Of a stretch of 36,895 bases of DNA, positions 33,242-36,895 are shown piece by piece (position 1 is the stretch's first letter; each line of letters starts with the position of its first letter). The notes beneath the pieces are model-generated. The model was not told the DNA's origin, ran no database searches, and was given only the letters and a program-made list of their open reading frames with translations. Location of the stretch: assembly GCA_028280285.1 (NCBI GenBank), contig JANQMA010000047.1:1-36895 (forward strand). The letters are read 5' to 3'. A program made the translations under genes and the position numbers. Source of the DNA: Candidatus Omnitrophota bacterium. GTDB taxonomy: Bacteria > Omnitrophota > Gorgyraeia > Zapsychrales > Zapsychraceae.

Positions 33242-33271
33242 AGGATAGCACCAACTATGGGCATCAGTCAA
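33242..33271 (-). promoter_or_regulatory. Promoter giving a leaderless XRE-cyclase mRNA
   Basis: On the minus strand TTGACT (33266-33271), an 18-bp spacer and TATCCT (33242-33247). Only 6 nt separate the -10 from the ATG at 33235, so transcription should begin at or within a base or two of the start codon. Confidence 0.55.
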
Positions 33272-33333
33272 CGAAGCATTGATTGAGGAAAATCAACTAG
33301 AGGTTGAGTTAAAATAGGGAGTTTTTGAAGATT

Positions 33334-33447
33334 AAACCAGTAGGTAGTATTCTTCGCTCAGACAGTCCTCGCGCTATATCTTTTCTAAGCCTTTATAGGG
33401 AAAGATATATGCTGCGGAACTCGCTCGGGAACACCACCTACTGGTTT
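33334..33447. repeat. Structured repeat family, copy C
   Basis: Outer arms AAACCAGTAGGTAGT (33334-33348) and ACCACCTACTGGTTT (33433-33447) pair with one G-T. Inside are TTCGCTCA, ACAGTCCTCGC, a copy-specific inner stem (CTATATCTTT / AAAGATATAT) and TGCGGAACTCGCTCGGGAA at 33413-33431. A truncated R-type repeat follows. With the broken ORF at 33489-33671 this accounts for the 450-bp gap before pgi. Confidence 0.9.
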
Positions 33448-33488
33448 CGGTATGAATAAAAGCTGGAGGTTGTTGCGAAGTGGGTGCT

Positions 33489-33671
33489 CTACTCAGAATA
33501 GTATTCGATTAACAATATACCGCCAAAAGTGACAATTATAAACGCAACTAAATATAAAATGATATTCTTAACCTTAATAGATCCTTCAGCCTTCGATCTT
33601 TTCAAATCCTTGAAAAGTCCAGTGGCTAAAATTCAATCAACTATAAAAATTAAGATTTCAATAATAAACAT
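33489..33671 (-). pseudogene. Small two-helix membrane protein interrupted by an in-frame UGA
   Basis: ATG at 33671 with AAAGG 7 nt upstream, 18 nt after the pgi stop. Twelve hydrophobic codons (M-F-I-I-E-I-L-I-F-I-V-D) are followed by TGA (33633-33635). The same frame then continues 47 codons: I-L-A-T-G-L-F-K-D-L-K-R-S, a basic loop, and a clear second membrane helix (I-I-L-Y-L-V-A-F-I-I-V-T-F-G-G-I-L-L), ending in TAG. If the TGA were TGG (Trp) the product would be a 60-residue hairpin membrane protein. A nonsense mutation, a sequencing error or UGA recoding are all possible. The last is least likely, since tatC uses UGA as stop. Confidence 0.5.
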
Positions 33672-33689
33672 TGTTAACCTTTGCAAAAA

Positions 33690-34961
33690 TTACTTTCCAA
33701 GCAAGGCAAACATCTTCTTCTTATACGCCTCAACACCAGGCTGATTGAATGGATTCACGCCCAGTAGATATCCGGTAATACCTACGGCGCGTTCGAAGAA
33801 ATAATAGAGTTGGCCTAAATGAAAGGCATCGGCTTTGCCGAGTGTGATGGTCATATTCGGCACACCGCCTTCGAAGTGGGCTTCGGCGGTTGCTTTGTGG
33901 GCCTGGGTATTAACCCAGTCTAAATCGCGGCCAGCGACACAATTAAAATCATCTAAATTATCGGCCTCTTCAGGAATGATCAGTTCATGATTAGAAGTTT
34001 CCACCTCAATAAATGTTTCGAAGATATTACGCATACCATCTTGCATCAGCTGTCCCATCGAATGCAAATCGGTTGAAAGTACGGTTGAAGCCGGAAAGAT
34101 TCCTTTGCCATCTTTACCTTCACTTTCTCCGAAAAGTTGCTTCCACCATTCAGAGACATATTGCATATTGTCATAAAACGAAGCCTGCATCTCGATGACT
34201 TTTCCTTTTTTATAAAGAAGATAACGTGACGCCGCGTATTGTAAACATGTATTGGAATTAAGGTCAGTGGAAGAATATTCTTTTTCCCCGGCACGCGCGC
34301 CATCCACAAGCGCCTTAATATCAACCCCGGCACACGCAAGCGGCACTAATCCAACCGGTGTTAAAACCGAAAAACGTCCGCCGACATCATCGGGAATGAC
34401 ATACGTACGATACCCCTTTGCATCGGCTGTTTTGCGCAACGCCCCTTTTGCACCATCAGTCACACAAATAATACGCTTTTGCATTTCTTCTTCACTGTAC
34501 TTCTCTTTCATCACTTCTTTAATTAATCGAAACGCAAGAGCCGGTTCTGTCGTTGTGCCTGATTTAGAAATCACAATAACCGTAAAATTTTTATCTTTAA
34601 GATTCTCAAGTAATTCATATGTATAATCAACGCTCATATTATGTCCGGCATAATAAACAGGCGTGTGCGATGAATCTCTTAAATATTCCAGTGTCGCTTT
34701 GATACCAAGGTAAGAACCGCCGATACCAATACTGACAATACAGTCTGAGTTTAACCGTACATCTTTACCTAACTCGGTTAGCTCATCAATCAACCCATCA
34801 TCAATCGAGCTTGGTAAATCCGTCCAGCCTAAAAAGTCACTTCCCGTACCCGTTTTATTCGTTAAATCATGCTGCGCCTTTTCCAGATCCGCTGCAATCG
34901 CCTGCACTTCACTTTCTTCCAGAAATCCTTTTAAAAATTGACGATCAAGTTTGATGCTCAT
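33690..34961 (-). CDS. pgi: Glucose-6-phosphate isomerase, Bacillus-type
   Basis: 423 residues, the short form found in Firmicutes and others (E. coli has about 550). It interconverts glucose-6-phosphate and fructose-6-phosphate. S-I-G-I-G-G-S-Y-L-G at 77-86, V-I-S-K-S-G-T-T-T-E-P-A and the C-terminal N-P-F-N-Q-P-G-V-E-A-Y-K-K-K with the active-site Lys are present. The ATG at 34961 follows AAAGGAC. Confidence 0.95.
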   Translation of the reverse strand: MSIKLDRQFLKGFLEESEVQAIAADLEKAQHDLTNKTGTGSDFLGWTDLPSSIDDGLIDELTELGKDVRLNSDCIVSIGIGGSYLGIKATLEYLRDSSHTPVYYAGHNMSVDYTYELLENLKDKNFTVIVISKSGTTTEPALAFRLIKEVMKEKYSEEEMQKRIICVTDGAKGALRKTADAKGYRTYVIPDDVGGRFSVLTPVGLVPLACAGVDIKALVDGARAGEKEYSSTDLNSNTCLQYAASRYLLYKKGKVIEMQASFYDNMQYVSEWWKQLFGESEGKDGKGIFPASTVLSTDLHSMGQLMQDGMRNIFETFIEVETSNHELIIPEEADNLDDFNCVAGRDLDWVNTQAHKATAEAHFEGGVPNMTITLGKADAFHLGQLYYFFERAVGITGYLLGVNPFNQPGVEAYKKKMFALLGK

Positions 34962-34990
34962 TTTTGTCCTTTCTGGTAACTGGGTAAAAT

Positions 34991-35078
34991 GATAAAATTA
35001 AAAATTGTATTTGGTAATTGGTAATTAGTAGCTGGTGGAAAATACAAAGCCAATTACCAATTACTAACTACCAAATAC
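34991..35078. repeat. Heptad quasi-palindrome, GTATTTGG type (copy 3)
   Basis: The left arm 35007-35035 and right arm 35050-35078 pair at 24 of 29 positions; all five differences are transitions. It is preceded by AAATTAAAAATT (34995-35006), the same prefix as the copies at 12.46 kb and, inverted, 8.4 kb. It lies between mnmA and pgi. Confidence 0.85.
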
Positions 35079-35086
35079 CCTTATCT

Positions 35087-36232
35087 TTATTTGCTCAAAG
35101 TATGTGTTTCAAATTTTTCTGCCTGATATTTTATCGGCTTCTCTATTACTGCCCCCGCAAGAACAACATCCCCATCATAAAACACAACGGATTGGCCTGG
35201 CGTCACCGACATTTGCGGCGCTTTAAATTCAAGCTTTATCCGGTCATCCCCAAGGTATGTCAAATAGGCTTCTATCTCCGGTGAATTATAACGGATGCGT
35301 GCATTGACTGTAATTGTTTCATTTGGCTGCGGCATGCTTAACCGATTAAACTGATTGGCATAAAGCCCCTCAGCATATAAACATTCCTTCGGGCCAACAT
35401 GCACTGTGTTCGTTTCTTTATCGATTTTATTCACATATACTGGATGACCAAGTGCAATACCTAATTTATCGCGTTGACCAATTGTATAATTGAGAATCCC
35501 TTTATGACGTCCAACAACACGACCTAATTCATCAACAAAATCACCCTCGACAAAAACAGAATCGCCCACACGCGAACGGATAAATTCTTTGTAACCGGCA
35601 TCCGGGACAAAGCAGATATCTTGGCTTTCGGCTTTATCAGCAACATTAAGTCCATACTTATGTGCTAGATCACGCACTTCATCCTTCGTTAAATCACCGA
35701 GGGGAAAAATAACATTCGGTAGTGTGTGTGCTTTCATACTATAGAGAAAGTAGGATTGGCATTTACGCACATCTTCGGCTGTTTTCATTTCAAAAATTTC
35801 TTTTTCTTCATTGAAATGAATTTTAGAATAGTGACCTGTCGCCAGATAACCGCCTCCCATAGACATTACTTTGTCATAAAGCGTACCGAATTTTAAATGC
35901 TGATTACAACGCACACACGGGTTTGGTGTGCGACCACTCAAATACTCACTTGTGAAGTCATCAATAATATAGTCATTAATATCCTTGGCAAAATCCATCA
36001 CATAATGCGGAATACCGATTTGCTGGGCGGCCCGCTTGGCATCTTGAATGCCGTCAACGCCGCAGCAAGACGGCTTCTTGCTATCCGGATGCGTGATGGA
36101 AAAACACATGGTGACCCCAACCACATCATAGCCTTCATCCTTCATCAGCGCTGCCACGACAGACGAATCCACCCCGCCGCTCATCGCGACGAATACCTTT
36201 TTTGATTTGTCGATTGGTCTATGAAAATTCAT
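35087..36232 (-). CDS. mnmA: tRNA-uridine 2-sulfurtransferase
   Basis: 381 residues. It thiolates U34 of Lys, Glu and Gln tRNAs. The PP-loop S-G-G-V-D-S-S is at 18-24. The two catalytic Cys are C109 in P-C-V-R-C-N and C207 in S-Q-D-I-C-F-V-P. I chose the ATG at 36232, with AGGTG 7 nt upstream, over a GTG three codons earlier. It has its own promoter upstream. Confidence 0.95.
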   Translation of the reverse strand: MNFHRPIDKSKKVFVAMSGGVDSSVVAALMKDEGYDVVGVTMCFSITHPDSKKPSCCGVDGIQDAKRAAQQIGIPHYVMDFAKDINDYIIDDFTSEYLSGRTPNPCVRCNQHLKFGTLYDKVMSMGGGYLATGHYSKIHFNEEKEIFEMKTAEDVRKCQSYFLYSMKAHTLPNVIFPLGDLTKDEVRDLAHKYGLNVADKAESQDICFVPDAGYKEFIRSRVGDSVFVEGDFVDELGRVVGRHKGILNYTIGQRDKLGIALGHPVYVNKIDKETNTVHVGPKECLYAEGLYANQFNRLSMPQPNETITVNARIRYNSPEIEAYLTYLGDDRIKLEFKAPQMSVTPGQSVVFYDGDVVLAGAVIEKPIKYQAEKFETHTLSK

Positions 36233-36297
36233 AAAGCACACCTAACAACAACATTCCCAACGTTTTAAGTCCCTAATAATAGAAAAATGATCCTAGA

Positions 36298-36326
36298 AAT
36301 ATACCATAGCTATCAAAAAATGTCTA
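36298..36326 (-). promoter_or_regulatory. Promoter of mnmA
   Basis: On the minus strand TAGACA (36321-36326), a 17-bp spacer and TATATT (36298-36303) preceded by TGG, an extended -10. The leader is about 58 nt. Confidence 0.68.
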
Positions 36327-36374
36327 AAAAAGAATTAATACAACATCGGTATGCTATGAGGAGGACAAGACTAA

Positions 36375-36895
36375 CTACGATGCGGCATTTTCCAACACAG
36401 TATCTATTGCTTGAGACTCGAATCTGGTTTTACGATCATCCGCAGGATTGAGGTCATACCCGGCAGTATTCTTATCAGTTTTATCAACTAAACCGAGAAT
36501 CATCGGCAAATTAATTGTTGGGGCTACATTCAAAATAACAGGCGTAAACCCTTCAACATTTTGAAATAATTCTATAGATTGTGGAGATACGGGAATAATC
36601 ACACCTCTGCCGTTTCGTTGCACATCCATATTCAGCATTGTCGGATTCATATCAATACCACCATGTGTAACTTCACCAAGATTGTCACTATCCTGATTTT
36701 CTTCTGTTGCATCGCCTTTCACATCATTTAATAAACTGTCAACTGCATCTTGATGAGCTTCTACACTTTCTAAGCCTTCATTCAAGTCTTTAATCACATT
36801 ATTGACCCGAATAGATCCAATATTCGCCTCCATAATATCAATTATATCTTCTGTGCTTACCAACCCTCTTAATCCACGCTTAGCAATAATCGCCT
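36375..36895 (-). CDS. 3' end of a second modular secreted protein with the G-G-I-D-M-N-P module (partial)
   Basis: The frame is open to the right edge of the window, so the 5' end is missing; a TTG at 36863 could be read as a start, but coding continues upstream (A-I-I-A-K-R-G-L-R-G-L). About 173 residues are visible. Helical sequence is followed by G-G-I-D-M-N-P (36639-36662), R-N-G-R-G, N-V-E-G-F-T-P-V and N-L-P-M-I-L-G-L. These align with the C-terminal module of the giant protein at the left end in the same order and spacing. The extreme tail differs. It is probably a paralogous exported protein; its function is unknown. Confidence 0.85.
   Translation of the reverse strand, partial: AIIAKRGLRGLVSTEDIIDIMEANIGSIRVNNVIKDLNEGLESVEAHQDAVDSLLNDVKGDATEENQDSDNLGEVTHGGIDMNPTMLNMDVQRNGRGVIIPVSPQSIELFQNVEGFTPVILNVAPTINLPMILGLVDKTDKNTAGYDLNPADDRKTRFESQAIDTVLENAAS

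Noticed and set aside
33489-33671. Genome-wide reassignment of UGA to a sense codon
   Set aside because: tatC ends in UGA at the expected full length, so UGA works as a stop in this genome.

Overview
The window looks like a chromosomal segment of an uncultured Gram-negative-type bacterium, most likely of the Omnitrophota (PVC side). The lineage call is an inference. It rests on a giant secreted protein made of unrelated modules separated by D-S-A-A-M linkers, on a C-terminal G-G-I-D-M-N-P module that recurs in a second gene, and on the mix of gene types. No rRNA or tRNA gene, integrase, transposase or CRISPR array was seen.

Layout. 1-6.3 kb: a 2066-residue secreted modular protein on the minus strand with its own promoter. 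6.5-21.3 kb: a long minus-strand series. In transcription order it is purB, purC, purSL (fused), purQ, purM, purD, purE, a TsaC/Sua5-LMW phosphatase fusion, rpiB, glyA, nrdR, a DUF151 nuclease and a CCA-adding enzyme. It begins at a good sigma70-type promoter near 21.3 kb. It supplies most of the de novo purine pathway (purF, purN/T, purK and purH are not here), followed by one-carbon, translation-fidelity and RNA genes. The tsaC/phosphatase/rpiB/glyA order recalls the ywlC-E-F/glyA region of Bacillus. 21.4-25.8 kb: a DUF2059 periplasmic protein, a polyprenyl synthase (+), hemW, a histone-H1-like lysine-rich protein (+) with a strong terminator, and two small uncharacterised genes. 25.8-29.5 kb: an SLC12-like transporter, tatC, a short tatA and a membrane-anchored protein. 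29.5-33.7 kb: a repeat-rich stretch around metE, which has a compact cobalamin riboswitch, and an XRE-cyclase fusion regulator. 33.7-36.9 kb: a UGA-interrupted small membrane ORF, pgi, mnmA, and the 3' end of another secreted modular gene running off the right edge.

Most unusual features. (1) A family of quasi-palindromes is built from degenerate 7-bp tandem repeats in inverted orientation. The heptamer differs by locus. Most lie between co-directional genes, but one is embedded in frame in the giant gene. (2) A second family of about 90-130 bp nested hairpins has invariant boxes (TGCGGAACTCGCTCGGGAA and ACAGTCCTCGC) around an inner stem whose sequence changes while pairing is kept. (3) The giant modular secreted protein has near-identical linker DNA. 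(4) A helix-turn-helix/nucleotidyl-cyclase fusion has lost catalytic residues.
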